DNA of 64,000 nt from Mercurialis annua (taxonomy: Eukaryota > Streptophyta > Magnoliopsida > Malpighiales > Euphorbiaceae). A program made the translations under genes and the position numbers. Shown here piece after piece: positions 62,585 to 64,000 of this stretch. The first letter of the stretch is position 1. The number at the start of each line of letters is the position of its first letter. The stretch lies in contig NC_065574.1 of NCBI RefSeq assembly GCF_937616625.2, positions 53,844,052 through 53,908,051 on the forward strand, given 5' to 3'. The notes beneath the pieces are model-generated. The model was not told where the DNA came from, ran no database searches, and worked only from the letters and a program-made list of their open reading frames with translations.

Positions 62585-64000
62585 TAAATAAATACTGATT
62601 GGAAGCAGGGGTACTACTATGTGAAACAACAATTATAGGAACATTTTGGCCATTTCTCTCTTTTTATTTTCTTGGTCGTTAAGAACAATTTCAAATAATC
62701 CATAAGTTCGCAGTAAAAAAAAACTCCTTAAGAATCCAATTTTTCATAATTTCATCTCCAATGGATTAGTTAATCTTAGCATCATATCTCTAGTTTCAAT
62801 TTTCAATTCAGAAATTTACTCTTTTGTGTCCTTGTACATTATTTCTAAACATGGCAATGGTGGTAAAATAAGCGAATCTCCGCTTCTTCTTCTCTTAAGT
62901 TAGTATATATCATTCTTATGTCATACAAAAAAATCACCTCTCAAAATAAAATTAAATAATGATTTACTAATAAATAACTGTATAATAATGTGATATATAT
63001 AGTATAAATTTAGATATGAAATTGAATTTAAGTAGAAATGAATCACTAACATGATAGGTATGATATAGATAGTGTCATTTGTTTGATGATAATCATTTGA
63101 AATTATTTTATGTAAACAAAAAAGTTAAAAAAATTGGAATAATTTTTTTTAAAAGTCCTACTTTATATGTGTATAGCTGTAGAATATACTCACTGAATTA
63201 GCTAAATAAATACTAATTGGAAGAAGAGGTACTACTATCTTAAACAACAATTATGAGAGTGTTTTCGTCATTTCTCTAATTTTTTCCCTAGTATTTTCCA
63301 TGTCGTTAAAAACACTGAAATAATTCATAAGTTCGCAATAAAACAAATCCTTCAAGATCCAATTTTTCATAAATATAGGTTAGTTAATCGTAGCATCATC
63401 TCCTTAGTCTCAATTTTCAATTCTGAAAGTTGCTCCTCTACGTCCTTATACATTATTTCTAAACATGGTATTGGTGGTGGAATAAGTCAACCTCTGGTTC
63501 TTCTTCTTTTAAGTATAGTAGAGGTCATTTTATTTCCTGCAAAAAAATCACCTCACAAAATTAAATTAAATAATGATTTACTAACAAATAATTGTATAAT
63601 AATGTGATATATAGAGTAAAAATTTAGATATAAAATTGACTTTGAATAGAAATAAATCACCAACATGATAGGTCATTTGTTTCGTACCATTTTAAATTAT
63701 TTTACTTAAACAAAAAAGATATAAAAATTAGAATAAAATTTTATGAAATCATACTATTATATGCGTGTAGCTGTAGAATATGCTCATTGAATTAGTTAAA
63801 TAAATACTAATTGGAAGTATATGTAATAATATCTGAAACAACAATGATAGGAGCATTTTCGTCATTTTTCTAAATTTTTTCCTTTTATTTTCTATATCGT
63901 TAAGAACATCTTCAAATAATTCATAAGTCGCAATAAAGAAAACTCCTTCGGGATCAAATTTTTCATAATTTCGTCTCCAAATAGGTTAGTCAATCTTAGC
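62585..64000. repeat. Tandem repeat, unit about 600 bp, at least 2.3 copies
   Basis: Copies start with taaataaatact at 62585, 63203 and 63797 (periods 618 and 594 bp); the third runs off the window. Shared words in each include gaaacaacaat, cattttcgtcattt, cataagttcgc and aatttttcataa. Copies differ by many substitutions and small indels, so the duplication is old. On the minus strand each unit carries short protein-like frames (see findings). Function unknown. Confidence 0.75.

Overview
The window is nuclear DNA of a flowering plant, most likely a core eudicot (perhaps a rosid, species not determined). The genes are intron-rich with GT-AG junctions, the intergenic DNA is AT-rich and full of transposon debris, and the products are plant-specific: phytochrome E, egg-cell EC1 proteins, COR413 and a Mei2-like protein. 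There are no operons, CRISPR arrays, tRNA genes or rRNA genes that I can support. Exon boundaries were assembled by hand from reading-frame continuity and splice sites, and every gene model closes in frame.

Layout. 1-2.3 kb holds two foldback (MITE-like) elements. 2.4-7.0 kb (+) is a chloroplast C-terminal processing peptidase of CTPA1 type. 8.4-10.7 kb (+) is a GPI-anchored X8 callose-binding-type protein. 11.4-12.7 kb (-) is a COR413 chloroplast inner-membrane protein. 13.8-14.2 kb (-) and 22.8-23.3 kb (-) are two EC1 egg-cell-secreted genes, one on each side of a PRP39 splicing-factor gene (15.5-22.1 kb, +). 26.7-29.3 kb (-) is an SSP4-like CTD phosphatase. 30.8-44.4 kb is a repeat-rich spacer with a complete, very young non-autonomous LTR retrotransposon (34.0-39.0 kb, identical 581-bp LTRs, 5-bp target duplication). 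44.5-48.3 kb (+) is PHYE. 49.4-53.7 kb (-) is a MEI2-like gene of the AML3/AML5 type. 55-64 kb has no intact gene that I recognise: it holds a solo LTR, a CACTA-like end, a broken FAR1/MULE transposase, another MITE and a roughly 600-bp tandem repeat that runs off the window.

The genes do not form one pathway, but their order is informative. From memory of the Arabidopsis map, the same neighbours occur there split over three blocks: At1g29380-At1g29400 (X8, COR413IM, AML5), At5g46390-At5g46410 (CTPA1, PRP39-2, SSP4) and At4g18120-At4g18140 (AML3, PHYE, SSP4b). The window therefore looks like an unfractionated version of an ancestral block.

I found no convincing new biological system. The best leads are the promoter blocks shared by the two EC1 genes, the freshly inserted non-autonomous retroelement with a duplicated polypurine-tract/LTR boundary, a family of MITEs with 9-bp target duplications, two NAGNAG splice acceptors, and the terminal tandem repeat with protein-like frames.
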